Shown piece by piece: positions 44,505-54,018 of a DNA stretch of 64,000 bases. Source of the stretch: Luteolibacter sp. LG18 (GTDB taxonomy: Bacteria > Verrucomicrobiota > Verrucomicrobiia > Verrucomicrobiales > Akkermansiaceae); NCBI RefSeq assembly GCF_036322585.1, contig NZ_AP024600.1, positions 1,736,001 to 1,800,000 of the forward strand. The letters run 5' to 3'. A model generated the notes under the pieces. That model was not told where the DNA came from. It saw only the letters and a program-made list of their open reading frames with translations, and ran no database searches. The position numbers and the translations under genes are program-made. Position 1 is the stretch's first letter, and each line of letters opens with the position of its first letter.

Positions 44505-45524
44505 ATGAAATTCCATCAGGTTCTGTTTCCGCTCTGCGCAGCCCTCTCGACCTTCGCCATGGCGAAGCCAGGTCCGGGCGAGGGCAATGACTTCCACGGC
44601 AGGCACGTGCTCATCCTCGGCATCGACGGGCTGCGTTCGGACGGCCTTCAGGCCGCGAAGGCCCCGGTGCTCCAAGGGCTCGCCCGCAGCGGCACCTCCT
44701 CGATGAAGGCGGTGGCGGGAGGCAACCTGGAGGATGCCACCAAGCAGCCGACGATCAGCGGGCCGGGATGGGTCACGCTGCTCACCGGCAGCTACGCCAA
44801 CAAGCACGGCGTGGTCGGCAATGGCACCAATGCCTGCGACCAGCAGCCGGTGCCGAAGGGCGGCTCCTACCAGAGCAAGGTGGCCCCGCATTTCGCGAAG
44901 TGGCTGAAGGAAGCCGTGCCGACGGCGAGCATCGCCTCGATCACGAGCTGGCCGTGGATCGAGGACTACCTGGTGGCCGTGCAGCCGCAGTACTTCGATG
45001 TCCACACCAAGGGCGCGGGAAAAGACTACTTGGCGGCAGATGACGACGTTTCCCGCCAGGCGGCCGAGCTGCTCAAGACCGGCCATCCGGACGTGATGTT
45101 CCTGCACTATTCGCAAGTGGATGGAGCGGGGCATTCCACCGGCTTTTCGACCGGGAATCCGGCCTACCTCTCCGCCATCGAGCATGTCGATGGTCTGGTG
45201 GGACAGGTGGTGGAGGCCATGAAGGCGCGACCGCAGATCGCCAAGGAGAACTGGCTGGTGGTCGTGGTCACGGACCACGGCGGCAACGGCCGCTCGCACG
45301 GCGGGCAATCGGAGGGCGAGCGCGTCATTCCGATGATCGTGGCGGGCAAGGGCAGCTCGGCCCGTGGCATCGTGGAGGAAACACCGGGCCAGCATGTGGT
45401 TCCCGCGACCATCTTCGAATTCCTCGGCGTGCCGGTGAAGGCGGAGTGGGGCTGGGAGCCGGGCACCTTCGGCCTGGGCAAGCCGGCCACGGCGGCGGCC
45501 CCGCAGGCGAAGCCCAAATCCTGA
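44505..45524 (+). CDS. Secreted alkaline-phosphatase-superfamily phosphoesterase, copy 2
   Basis: A 339-residue paralogue of copy 1, clearly similar along the whole length. Signal peptide about 1-20 (ALSTFAMA). Core motifs: LILGIDGLRSDG (Asp41), KQPTISGPGWVTLLTG (Thr83/Ser85), FLHYSQVDGAGHSTGFS, VTDHGG and GQHVVPAT. The tandem pair suggests local duplication. It ends 17 bp before the FAD oxidase start, so both are likely on one transcript with the genes to 48604. ATG at 44505 is chosen because it starts the signal peptide. Substrate unknown. Confidence 0.86.
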   Translation: MKFHQVLFPLCAALSTFAMAKPGPGEGNDFHGRHVLILGIDGLRSDGLQAAKAPVLQGLARSGTSSMKAVAGGNLEDATKQPTISGPGWVTLLTGSYANKHGVVGNGTNACDQQPVPKGGSYQSKVAPHFAKWLKEAVPTASIASITSWPWIEDYLVAVQPQYFDVHTKGAGKDYLAADDDVSRQAAELLKTGHPDVMFLHYSQVDGAGHSTGFSTGNPAYLSAIEHVDGLVGQVVEAMKARPQIAKENWLVVVVTDHGGNGRSHGGQSEGERVIPMIVAGKGSSARGIVEETPGQHVVPATIFEFLGVPVKAEWGWEPGTFGLGKPATAAAPQAKPKS

Positions 45525-45541
45525 GCGGGCATCACGGTTTC

Positions 45542-46684
45542 ATGAAGCGGACCTGGGACCACATCATCGTTGGCGGCGGCATCCTCGGGGCATCGTTCGC
45601 CGCGGCCCTGCTGGCACAGGGGAAGCGGGTGGCGTTGTTCGAGCGCTATGCGCGTCCGAACGGGGGCTCGGTCCGCAACTTCGGTCTGGCGTGGCCGTTC
45701 ATCGCGCCGGACCTGGCGTCGGCGCGGCTCGGATTGCGGACCGCGGAGATCTACCGCGGCCTGGCGGGGGAGTTTGATTTCGGCTGGGATCCCTGTGGAG
45801 CGCTGCTGGTGGCGGAGACCGCCGCGGAGGCCGCGGTGATCGAGGACTTCCAGAAGCGGGCGGGGGACCATGGGCTGGAGTGCCGGACATTGGAACCGCG
45901 CGATGCGATCCGCCATCATCCCCGGTTGCTGAAGGAGGGCATGCAGGGCGCGCTGGTGTTTCCTGAAGCGGGTTCGCTCGATCCGCGGTTGTTCGTCCTC
46001 CGTTGGTTGGAATGGCTGAAGGAGAAGCGGGGGCTGGATTATCGGCCCGCGACCACGGTGGTGGGCATCGAGTCCCGCGGTACCGGATGCGTGGTTCGCA
46101 CGGCGGCGGGGGAGGAGTTCGTCGCGGACCGGGCGCTGGTGTGCGCGGGCGAGGAATTCCAAACGCTGTTTCCGGAGACCTTCGTCCGCAGCGGGATCCG
46201 GCGGTGCAAGCTGGCGATGTTCCAGACCGAGCCGCTGGGGCTGCCGCGCGGGATTCCCGGGTTGGCCTTCGGCCGGTCGCTGAGGCACTACCCGATGTTC
46301 GCGGAGTCCCCGGCATTCCAGCGGATGCTGGCAGAGTCGACGGATGCCGCATCGGACCGGCTGGGCATCCATCTGCTGGTGAAGGCGGCGAGCGATGGTT
46401 CGTTGGTGATCGGGGACTCCCACGAATACACCGCGCCGGACGCACCGCACGATTTCGACCAGTCCTCGGAGGTGGAGCAGCTCTTGTTCCGCCTCGCGCA
46501 CCGCCACCTCCGCGGTTGCCCGTTCCCGGTGGCGAAGCGGTGGCTCGGCTACTACGCGAAGCACCCGGACAAGCCGTGGATCGAGGAGCAGCCGTTGCCC
46601 GGCGTCACCGTGATCTGCGGGCTCACCATCGGGATGTCCGTCGGTCCGGCGTTCGCGGAACAGCAGGCCCAGCGGTGGGCCTGA
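45542..46684 (+). CDS. TIGR03364-type FAD-dependent oxidoreductase
   Basis: A 380-residue DAO-family flavoenzyme. The N-terminal Rossmann motif is HIIVGGGILGASFAAALLAQGKRVALFE (GGGILG 11-16). NGGSVRNFGLAWPF matches the TIGR03364 family, as does the C-terminal WLGYYAKHP and VICGLTIGMSVGPAFAEQ. That family is associated with phosphonate genes, and family members have been implicated in oxidising N-methylated or hydroxylated 2-aminoethylphosphonates. No signal peptide: cytoplasmic. Downstream phnA, at the window's right, fits phosphonate breakdown. ATG at 45542. Confidence 0.85.
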   Translation: MKRTWDHIIVGGGILGASFAAALLAQGKRVALFERYARPNGGSVRNFGLAWPFIAPDLASARLGLRTAEIYRGLAGEFDFGWDPCGALLVAETAAEAAVIEDFQKRAGDHGLECRTLEPRDAIRHHPRLLKEGMQGALVFPEAGSLDPRLFVLRWLEWLKEKRGLDYRPATTVVGIESRGTGCVVRTAAGEEFVADRALVCAGEEFQTLFPETFVRSGIRRCKLAMFQTEPLGLPRGIPGLAFGRSLRHYPMFAESPAFQRMLAESTDAASDRLGIHLLVKAASDGSLVIGDSHEYTAPDAPHDFDQSSEVEQLLFRLAHRHLRGCPFPVAKRWLGYYAKHPDKPWIEEQPLPGVTVICGLTIGMSVGPAFAEQQAQRWA

Positions 46685-46759
46685 TTGTCGAAAATGTAAA
46701 CCATCTGGCGATTTTACCATTATTGCGTCACACAACCAATGTTTCACTTTTGTCGTTCC

Positions 46760-47650
46760 ATGAACCCTTCAATCCTATTGGCAGCGGTGTTCGCTGCTTC
46801 CGCCCTTGTCACGCAGGCCGAGCCACTCGGCCGGTTCAGTGACGATCCCTCCAAGCTGCGGGTGATGCAGTGGAACATCCTGCACGGCGGGCGCGATGAC
46901 GGGAAAGAGGAGGGGCCGAAGCGGGTGGTGGACGTCATCCGTGCGGCGAAACCGGACATCGTCTCGATGCAGGAGACGTATGGTTCGGGCGAGTTCATCA
47001 GCAAGGACCTCGGCTTCCAGTTCCACCCGCGCGGCACGAACGTCTCGATCCACAGCCGCTATCCGGTGATCGAGGACATTTCGGTCTACAAGGAGTTTTG
47101 CTGCTCCGGGGCGCTGCTGGAGCTGCCGGACAAGAGCAAGCTGGCGTTCTACGCGGTGTGGCTCGGCTACAACAAGTCGATCTCGGATCCGGGGTCGCGC
47201 GATGGTTTGGACGAAAGCCAGCTTCTCGCCGCCTGCAAGGCGTCCGGGACGGACATCGCGGGCATCCTGTCCGGGATCGCGGAGCGCTTGAAGGATCCGA
47301 AATACAAGGACGTGCCGGTGATGATCTGCGGGGACTTCAACAGCATGTCGCATCTCGACTACACCGCGGAACACAAGGACCAGTTCGGCGTGGTGATCCG
47401 CTGGCCCACCAGCGTGGCAATCACGGAGGCGGGGTTCACGGACTCCTACCGCGAGGTGACTCCGCGGGTGGACCGCCGGAAGGACCGGACCTGGTCGCCG
47501 CGGTTCCCGGAGCAACTTCCTGACCGGATCGACTACATCTACTACAAAGGCAGTCGTTGGAAGGCGGTGTCGAGCGTGGTGGAGGAATCCCACCCGGTGA
47601 AGTTCCCGTCCGACCACGCCGCGCTCATCACGGACTTCCAGCTCCGCTGA
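46760..47650 (+). CDS. Secreted endonuclease/exonuclease/phosphatase family protein
   Basis: A 296-residue EEP-superfamily protein with a signal peptide (1-20, ending LVTQA). Motifs: RVMQWNILHGG (Asn39), SMQETYG (Glu72), VMICGDFNSMSH and KFPSDHAALITDF, which are the metal-binding and catalytic Asn, Glu, GDFN and SDH of the family. A phosphodiesterase acting outside the cell on a phospholipid, nucleic acid or other ester is expected. An AT-rich stretch (46690-46750) precedes it, so it might have its own promoter. ATG at 46760 is preferred over 46739. Confidence 0.86.
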   Translation: MNPSILLAAVFAASALVTQAEPLGRFSDDPSKLRVMQWNILHGGRDDGKEEGPKRVVDVIRAAKPDIVSMQETYGSGEFISKDLGFQFHPRGTNVSIHSRYPVIEDISVYKEFCCSGALLELPDKSKLAFYAVWLGYNKSISDPGSRDGLDESQLLAACKASGTDIAGILSGIAERLKDPKYKDVPVMICGDFNSMSHLDYTAEHKDQFGVVIRWPTSVAITEAGFTDSYREVTPRVDRRKDRTWSPRFPEQLPDRIDYIYYKGSRWKAVSSVVEESHPVKFPSDHAALITDFQLR

Positions 47651-47683
47651 CGGTCCTGTCTTGGAACCCCCTTCCGATCGACT

Positions 47684-48604
47684 TTGATCACATCCGTTTC
47701 AGTTCAGGAGGACTTCTCCCGCCCGGAGGAGGAAGCCCATGTCGCCGGGATTCTCCAGCGCCTGGAGCAGCTCCGCCGGGGCATCCTTGCCCGCGGAGGC
47801 CCGGATGGCACGCTGCTGGAGGAGTCCGGCTGCGTGTTCCTCACTTTCTGGGATTTCGATGGCACGATCCTGAAGGGGGACTGTTGCGAGGGTCTTTCGG
47901 ACGCGGGCAGGCAGGTATACAGCGGCTTGCTGGAAGAGGTGATCCTCGCGGGACACGCCAAGGCCTATCCGGCCACCGAGCTGGGCGTGGCCCGCGGGCT
48001 GGCCGACTACCGGCGGCTCGAGCGCGAGGTCGGCGCATGGGCTGCCTATCCGTTTCTGGCGAAGGCGATGGGCGGCGCGCGCGAGCATGAGGTGGTCGCG
48101 CTGGCGGCCCGCCATTTCCGCGAGCGGCAGATCGGGCATGTTTTCGAATCCTCGGCCCGCATCATCGAAACGCTGCGCGCATCCGGCGTGGCGGTGCACG
48201 TGGTTTCAGCGAGCCCGGACGTGTTCATCCGCGGGATCGTCGCGGAGCTGGGGCTGGAGATTTCGTGCTGCCGCGGCATCCGCACCGAGATCCACCATGG
48301 CTACTTGTCGGATTGTCTCGACCATCCGGTGACCTACGGCGCGGGGAAAACCGCGGCGGTGATCGAGGAGATCGAACGCGCGCGCGGCGCGAATCCTGGC
48401 AAGCAGGTGTTCGTGCTGGCGGCTTTCGGCAACAGCTACCACACCGACGGACCCTTTCTTGAACATGTCGCCGCGTTGCCTTTGCCATGCGGCCGACCGC
48501 TGGCCGTGATGATCAATGGCGACCTCCGCAGCCATGTGGAGGGGCGCTCGTTCCTGCACGTGAAGCAGGATCTTGTGCGTGGCACCGCAAGGTTCCAAGG
48601 CTGA
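47684..48604 (+). CDS. HAD-IB family phosphatase with a long N-terminal extension
   Basis: A HAD-IB protein: FLTFWDFDGTILKGD (motif I), VHVVSASPDVFIRGI (motif II) and VLAAFGNSYHTDGPFL at motif III/IV, where the usual GDS reads GNS. The general shape matches SerB-like phosphatases. The start is not clear: no ATG or GTG precedes motif I closely in this frame apart from a GTG just before it, so a TTG at 47684 is listed. It follows the EEP gene by 33 bp. Substrate unknown; a phosphomonoester intermediate is plausible. Confidence 0.72.
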   Translation: MITSVSVQEDFSRPEEEAHVAGILQRLEQLRRGILARGGPDGTLLEESGCVFLTFWDFDGTILKGDCCEGLSDAGRQVYSGLLEEVILAGHAKAYPATELGVARGLADYRRLEREVGAWAAYPFLAKAMGGAREHEVVALAARHFRERQIGHVFESSARIIETLRASGVAVHVVSASPDVFIRGIVAELGLEISCCRGIRTEIHHGYLSDCLDHPVTYGAGKTAAVIEEIERARGANPGKQVFVLAAFGNSYHTDGPFLEHVAALPLPCGRPLAVMINGDLRSHVEGRSFLHVKQDLVRGTARFQG

Positions 48605-48631
48605 CAAAAAAATCCCGGGGCTGTGGTGAAA

Positions 48632-48652
48632 TAGCCAATGGTTTTAGCCAAA
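48632..48652 (+). promoter_or_regulatory. Tandem AGCCAA direct repeat, 13-bp period
   Basis: TAGCCAATGG (48632-48641) and TAGCCAAACG (48645-48654) give two AGCCAA units exactly 13 bp apart, about 70 bp before the ATG of the 1294-residue repeat protein. The same 13-bp period occurs in front of the 1662-residue fusion protein. Regulator binding is inferred. Confidence 0.45.
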
Positions 48653-48718
48653 CGACCATTGTGAGGACCGGAAGGAGAGGAGCACGATGCGAGCCTACCC
48701 ACAGCTCCTTCGTTCCTC

Positions 48719-51700
48719 ATGAAACCTTCCCGCCTCTTCCTGTGTTTCCTGCTTTCAGCTTCCCCCTCGCTGGCCGCCAGCGTCACGTGGAACGAAGCCG
48801 GCCCTTCCAACAACTGGAACACCACTGACGCCAACTGGACCGGCGGGGCTTCCGTTTTCACCACGGGTGACAGCGCGACCTTCGGTGCGGCCACCGGCGA
48901 AACGGTCACCGTCGATGCAGCGGGTGTGACTCCCGCTGCCACCAGCATCACCGGAAACGGCAGCTACACCCTCAGCGGCGGCTCCATCCTCGGCGGCACA
49001 CTGTCGAAGGCGGGGACGGGGACGTTGACCCTGTCCGCGGCGAACTCCTTCTCCGGCGTGACCATTTCCAACGGCACCTTGTCCCAGACGACTGGCGCGA
49101 TCTCGACCTCGCTGGTGACTTCCGGAAACCACACTGCGCTCGGCACCGGTCCGATTTCCTTCACCTACACCGCGGGCATCACGCCGCTGTTTTTCGGGGC
49201 GACCGGCACCCTGTCCAATGCGATCACGCTGCCGTCCGCGAACGTGGAAACCCGCTTTTCCGGCAGCGCGGCCGGCCGCATCACCACCTTCTCGGGGCTC
49301 ATCTCCGGCGGCAATGCCTCGGCCACCCTGCGGCTCGACAACAACACCAGCGCGGGCGTGGGACGGTTCAAGTTCACCAACGCTTCGAACAGTTTCACGA
49401 TGAGCCGTTTCCTCATCAACCGCGGCGGCCTCGAGTTCACTAGCGACGGCGCGCTGGGCAATGCCAACAATGACCTCACCCTGGACGTCACATCCAGCAA
49501 CGACGGCACCGGCCTGATCTTCGGCGCGGACAACATCACGCTCAATACCGCGCGCGCCGTTTCCGTGCTCACCACCACGGTGATCAACACCCAGGCTTTC
49601 ACCGGCAGCCGGATCGATGGTCCGATGACGGTGACCGGGCAGACCCTTAAAACGGGCACCGGCAACCTGATCCTGAATGGCACCGGTTCGGGCACCGGTG
49701 GATTGCAGGTCAACGCTGGCAGCGTGCAGGTCGGCATCGGTGGCACCACCGGCTCGATCACCACGCCGGTGAACCTGAACGGCGCGACCACCTCGCTCAC
49801 GTTCAAGCGCAGCGACGCGGTGACCTACGCGGCGGTGGTTTCGGGCACGGGCAGCTTCGTCCAGGATGGCACTGGTGCACTCACGCTCTCCGGGGTGAAC
49901 ACCTACACCGGAGCCACCACCGTCAACTCCGGAACGCTGAACCTCACCGGTAGTTCGACCTCCACCGCGATCGCGGTGGCGGGTGGCACGTTGAACGTGA
50001 CGGGCACCACCGCGGCGGCGGCGACGCTCGGGATCAGCGGCGGAACGTTCAAGTTCGGTGCTGCGGCCGACCCCATCGGCAGCTTCACCACCGCCTCGCT
50101 CACCCAATCCGCGGGCAGCCTGTCCCTCGACATCTCGGGCGCCACGAAGGATCTCCTGACGGTGAACGGGAACTACACCACGACCGGTGGCGGCATCACG
50201 GTGAATGTGCTGGCGACTCCCAGCATCGGCGTGGCGTATCCGTTGGTGAACTACACCGGGACCCTTTCGGCGCAGCCGCCGGTGAGCTTCACCGGCCTGG
50301 GTGGCAGCCGTCTGGCGGGCACCGTGGACTATGGATCGGGCACGAACAGCTCGATCAGCGTGACGTTCAACGGCGTGATCGGAGTGCTGGGGTGGACCGG
50401 TGCGAACGGTACGGCCTGGGACACCACCACACAGAACTGGTCGAACGGCGGTAGCCCGGACACGTTCTTTCAGCAGGATATCGTGCTCTTCGATGACAAC
50501 GCCGCGAACTTCACGCCCGTGTTGTCCGGGACGCTCCAGCCGGGCAGCATCAACTTCAACAACCTCACGCACACCTACACCCTTTCCGGATCCGGTGCCT
50601 TGGATGGATCGGGTACCCTGAACGTCGCGGGGGGCGGCACGGTGGTGATCGCGAACAACAACACGTTGACGGGCACGACCACCATTTCGGCGGGCGTTCT
50701 CCAGCTTGGTGCCGGCGGAACCTCCGGCAGCCTGGGCACGGGCTCGATCGTCAACCAGGGCAGCCTGGTGCTCAACCGCTCGGACTCGGCCGTTCTCGCG
50801 AACGCGGTGACCGGCGTGGGCACCATCACCCAGGCGGGCATCGGCACCACGGTGGTCACCGGCACCCTCGATTCCTCCGGCCTCATCTGGGTGGCAGGGG
50901 GCACCCTGCAGATCGGCAACGGCGGCACCACGGGAGCGATCGGGACCAATCCCTCCGGCATCCAGGTGGATACCGCCCTGGTGGTGAACCGCAGCTCGGC
51001 GACCTCGATTGCCGCACCGATCAGCGGGATCGGCACCCTGACCAAGCAGGGAGCGGGCGCGCTGACCTTGTCCGGCTCCAACACGTTCAGCGGTGCCACC
51101 ACCATCACCGGTGGATCGGTGGTGATGGCCAATCCGGACGCGCTGGCCGGCAGCGCGGTGGTGTTCAATGGCGGACAGATCGGATTCAACTTCGGCAACG
51201 GCACGACCACCACGGTCAGCCACAACTTCACCCTTCCCGCCACCGGCCAACAGCAGTTCATCGTCACCGCCCCGTCCGCGGTGACCACGGTGCGGCTGAC
51301 CGGCAAGCTCAGCGGCGGGACCGCGGGCCAGCAATACCGTCTGGTGGACTCCAATGTCGGAGGCAACCACAACAACGTGCTGATCCTCGACAACCCGGCC
51401 AACGACTTCAAAGGCCGCATCGAGATCTGGCGCGGATCGCTGGTCTTCACCTCCAACGAGGCGCTGGGCGATCCGGCCAACACCATCCGCCATGAATCGG
51501 AGAATCTGAACGGCGCGCTGCGTTTCGGTGCCGACAACATCGTGTTGCCTCCCGCCCGCGCGATTGATCTGGGTGGCAATGACGACCCGATCGACGTGCA
51601 ATCCTACACCGGCACCATCCAGGGGCCGATCAGCGGCGCGGGCCGTTTCGTGAAGCAGGGCACCGGTCGTCTGATCATGCCCGGGGCAATGACGACCACC

Positions 51701-52603
51701 GCGGTTTCCTCGGTCGCCGCCGGCACCCTGCAGGTGGATGGCACCTGGTCCACCTCCACCGCGGCGCTCACCGTCGCGGCGGGCACGCTGACCGGCACCG
51801 GCACGATCAACCGGCCGGTGACCGTCAATGGCACCGTGGCGCCGGGCAATGGCGTGGGCACCCTGACGGTCGGCAATACCGCCACCTTCGCCGCGGGCTC
51901 GACCTTGAATGTCGATCTGGGGGATTGGACCGGCAGCGCTGGCACCGGCTACGACCAGCTTTCCGCAACGGCGGTGGCCATCACCGCCACCGCGGCTTCG
52001 AAACTCACAGTGCATGTCGATGCTTCCGCGCTGGCGAACTTCACCGACGTGAACAAGACCTTCGTGATCGCCACCGGCACGCAGAGCGGCCTTGTCGCCG
52101 ACAACTGGACGGTGACCACCACCGGCTTCTCCGGAGCAGGCACGTGGAAGCTGCAGGTCAATGGCAACCAGCTCGAGCTGGCCTACACGCTGGGCACCGC
52201 CTTCGACACCTGGGTCAACAACTACGGCACGCTGCCCGCCAACAAGCGCGGACCGCTGGATGATTACGACAACGATGGCGTGCCGAATCTGATCGAATAC
52301 GTGCTCGGCGGGGATCCGACGCTCGCGGACAATGGGACCATCGGCTCCACTGTCCAGACCTCTGGAAACAACCTCGTCTTCACCTACCACCGCGGTGACG
52401 ACACCGAGACGGACACCACCCAGGTGGTTCAATACGGCAGTGACTTCACGGGCTGGACGGATGTGCCGATCGGTGCTTCCAGCGGCGGTCTGGTGACCAT
52501 CGCGGAGAACGGCGGTGGCGCGGACACCGTGACCGTGACGATTCCGATGGGGTCCAATCCAAAGCTCTTCGCCCGCCTCAAGGTGACGAAGAGCGGGTCC
52601 TGA
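48719..52603 (+). CDS. Giant secreted beta-strand (autotransporter-type) repeat protein
   Basis: A 1294-residue exported protein: signal peptide about 1-20, then tandem autotransporter-associated beta-strand repeats (e.g. LSKAGTGTLTLSAANSFSG, FVQDGTGALTLSGVNTYTG, LTKQGAGALTLSGSNTFSG), expected to fold as a right-handed beta helix. Near the C-terminus, DDYDNDGVPNLIEYVLGGDP is a calcium-binding-type motif, followed by a domain ending NPKLFARLKVTKSG. No outer-membrane barrel is visible, so it is not a complete classical autotransporter. It is the last gene of a co-oriented phosphatase-oxidase group, and a terminator follows. Confidence 0.87.
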   Translation: MKPSRLFLCFLLSASPSLAASVTWNEAGPSNNWNTTDANWTGGASVFTTGDSATFGAATGETVTVDAAGVTPAATSITGNGSYTLSGGSILGGTLSKAGTGTLTLSAANSFSGVTISNGTLSQTTGAISTSLVTSGNHTALGTGPISFTYTAGITPLFFGATGTLSNAITLPSANVETRFSGSAAGRITTFSGLISGGNASATLRLDNNTSAGVGRFKFTNASNSFTMSRFLINRGGLEFTSDGALGNANNDLTLDVTSSNDGTGLIFGADNITLNTARAVSVLTTTVINTQAFTGSRIDGPMTVTGQTLKTGTGNLILNGTGSGTGGLQVNAGSVQVGIGGTTGSITTPVNLNGATTSLTFKRSDAVTYAAVVSGTGSFVQDGTGALTLSGVNTYTGATTVNSGTLNLTGSSTSTAIAVAGGTLNVTGTTAAAATLGISGGTFKFGAAADPIGSFTTASLTQSAGSLSLDISGATKDLLTVNGNYTTTGGGITVNVLATPSIGVAYPLVNYTGTLSAQPPVSFTGLGGSRLAGTVDYGSGTNSSISVTFNGVIGVLGWTGANGTAWDTTTQNWSNGGSPDTFFQQDIVLFDDNAANFTPVLSGTLQPGSINFNNLTHTYTLSGSGALDGSGTLNVAGGGTVVIANNNTLTGTTTISAGVLQLGAGGTSGSLGTGSIVNQGSLVLNRSDSAVLANAVTGVGTITQAGIGTTVVTGTLDSSGLIWVAGGTLQIGNGGTTGAIGTNPSGIQVDTALVVNRSSATSIAAPISGIGTLTKQGAGALTLSGSNTFSGATTITGGSVVMANPDALAGSAVVFNGGQIGFNFGNGTTTTVSHNFTLPATGQQQFIVTAPSAVTTVRLTGKLSGGTAGQQYRLVDSNVGGNHNNVLILDNPANDFKGRIEIWRGSLVFTSNEALGDPANTIRHESENLNGALRFGADNIVLPPARAIDLGGNDDPIDVQSYTGTIQGPISGAGRFVKQGTGRLIMPGAMTTTAVSSVAAGTLQVDGTWSTSTAALTVAAGTLTGTGTINRPVTVNGTVAPGNGVGTLTVGNTATFAAGSTLNVDLGDWTGSAGTGYDQLSATAVAITATAASKLTVHVDASALANFTDVNKTFVIATGTQSGLVADNWTVTTTGFSGAGTWKLQVNGNQLELAYTLGTAFDTWVNNYGTLPANKRGPLDDYDNDGVPNLIEYVLGGDPTLADNGTIGSTVQTSGNNLVFTYHRGDDTETDTTQVVQYGSDFTGWTDVPIGASSGGLVTIAENGGGADTVTVTIPMGSNPKLFARLKVTKSGS

Positions 52604-52620
52604 GATTTCATGGATGAGAG

Positions 52621-52659
52621 ACCGGGTCGGTGGCTTGGAGGAGCGCCGGCCCGGTTTTT
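52621..52659 (+). terminator. Probable terminator after the beta-strand repeat gene
   Basis: ACCGGG (52621-52626) pairs with CCCGGT (52650-52655), with a second imperfect GC stem inside and a TTTTT run at 52655-52659. It lies 18 bp after the stop, before the convergent histidine kinase. Confidence 0.6.
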
Positions 52660-52665
52660 ATCTCG

Positions 52666-54018
52666 TCAGTCCGCGTCTTCCGGCAGGCTTGGCAGCATCA
52701 CCGTGAAGGCGGTTTCGTCTCTTTGGCCCGGCTCCTCCAACTGGATTTGCCCACCGTGGGCGCGGACGATCTCCTGGCACAGGCTCAGGCCCAATCCATA
52801 GCCGGCTCGCACCCGTGCTTCGTCGGTGCGGTAGAAGCGTTCGAAGATCCGTTCCCTTTCCCCCTCCGGGATTCCTGGCCCGCTGTTGGAAACAGTCAAC
52901 CGTACCCACGGGCTCTCATGGGCGAGGGTGCAGGTGAGGGAGCCTCCGGCGGGGCTGAACTTGGCGGCGTTGTCGAGCAGGTTCAGAACCACGCGGCGCA
53001 GCAGGATTGAATCGCCGGAGACCCGGCAGCCGGGTTCCACGCGGGTGGTCATGGCCAGGCCGCGGCTGGAGGTGAGTAGTTCGACATCTTCGCAGGCTCC
53101 GGCGACCAAGGTGCTGAAGTCTACGGTTTGACGACCCGGGGTGTAGGCCCCGGCGTCCAGGCGGGCGAGCAGCAGCAGCCGCTCTGTGATGTGATCCAGC
53201 CGCGAGATTTCCTCCTGTTGACTCACCAGTTTTTCTTCGATCCGGACCGGCAGATCGGGGAGGGAGAGCAGGCCTTCGATTTCCCCTTTCATGATCGTGA
53301 GCGGGGTTCGCAGCTCATGGGAGGCGTCGGCCGCGAAGCGTTCGGCCTGGCGCAGGCCCTTTTCGAGGCGATCCAGCATGTCGTTGATGACATCCGTCAA
53401 CTGGCCGATCTCGTCGTTCGCCGAGGTTTTCGGCAGCCGTTTGGTCAAGGCCTGGGCACCGATGCCCCGGGCCGCCTCGGTGGCTTCCCGCACCGGTGCC
53501 AGGACCCGTCCGGCCACGATCCATCCGGCGACGGCCGTGAGGATGATCGCCAGTGGCATGGTGACGGAAAACGCGGCGAGGAGTTCGATGAGCTGCTCCT
53601 GCACCTCCACCAGTTCGTAGGCGACGACCACCGGCCGGGTGCCGACATTGAATGAATAGGCCCGCCAATAGCCGCCCGGGCTGGAGAAGGTCCTGGGCCT
53701 CCGGCTGGCAAGCGCCTTGGCGATGATCTCATGGGGCACCATGGTCGGGCCATTGATCCGGTGGTCCTCCTCCTGGACCAGATAGTAGAGGACCATCGGC
53801 TGGCCGGGCGTATCGTGGATTTGCCATCCGCCGCCGAAGGCGTCGGCCTTGTGGGTGTGGCCGATCCGGGCGGATTCCGCGTGGATCGCCAGATCGGCAA
53901 TCTCGGCCTGCCCGGCATAGAAGCTGAATAAGGAGCCGATCGAGAACACCAGCAGGGAGGCACCGGTGACGGCGGCGGTCCCGGCGGAGATCTTCCAGCG
54001 GATCGGCAGGGGCTTCAT
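52666..54018 (-). CDS. Two-component sensor histidine kinase
   Basis: A 450-residue membrane sensor kinase: two TM segments (about 13-35 and 148-170) flanking a 110-residue periplasmic loop, a HAMP-like linker (RVLAPVREATEAARGIG...NDEIGQLTDVINDMLDRL), a HisKA domain with DASHELRTPLT (His234) and an ATPase domain with LLDNAAKFSP (N-box), GPGIPEGER and GYGLGLSLCQEIV. It overlaps the response regulator by four bases (ATGA at 54015-54018), so they form one operon. The signal sensed is unknown; copper/metal CusS-type sensors have similar layout. Confidence 0.9.
   Translation of the reverse strand: MKPLPIRWKISAGTAAVTGASLLVFSIGSLFSFYAGQAEIADLAIHAESARIGHTHKADAFGGGWQIHDTPGQPMVLYYLVQEEDHRINGPTMVPHEIIAKALASRRPRTFSSPGGYWRAYSFNVGTRPVVVAYELVEVQEQLIELLAAFSVTMPLAIILTAVAGWIVAGRVLAPVREATEAARGIGAQALTKRLPKTSANDEIGQLTDVINDMLDRLEKGLRQAERFAADASHELRTPLTIMKGEIEGLLSLPDLPVRIEEKLVSQQEEISRLDHITERLLLLARLDAGAYTPGRQTVDFSTLVAGACEDVELLTSSRGLAMTTRVEPGCRVSGDSILLRRVVLNLLDNAAKFSPAGGSLTCTLAHESPWVRLTVSNSGPGIPEGERERIFERFYRTDEARVRAGYGLGLSLCQEIVRAHGGQIQLEEPGQRDETAFTVMLPSLPEDAD

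Noticed and set aside
46685..46759. AT-rich gap before the EEP gene considered as a GCCAA operator
   Set aside because: It contains TTTTACCAT-type sequences but no good GCCAA pair with 13- or 21-bp spacing.
48755..52432. A 1225-codon reverse frame opposite the beta-strand repeat gene
   Set aside because: It is a side effect of the GC-rich repetitive sense gene, being rich in Arg, Gly, His and Asp, without any recognised domain.
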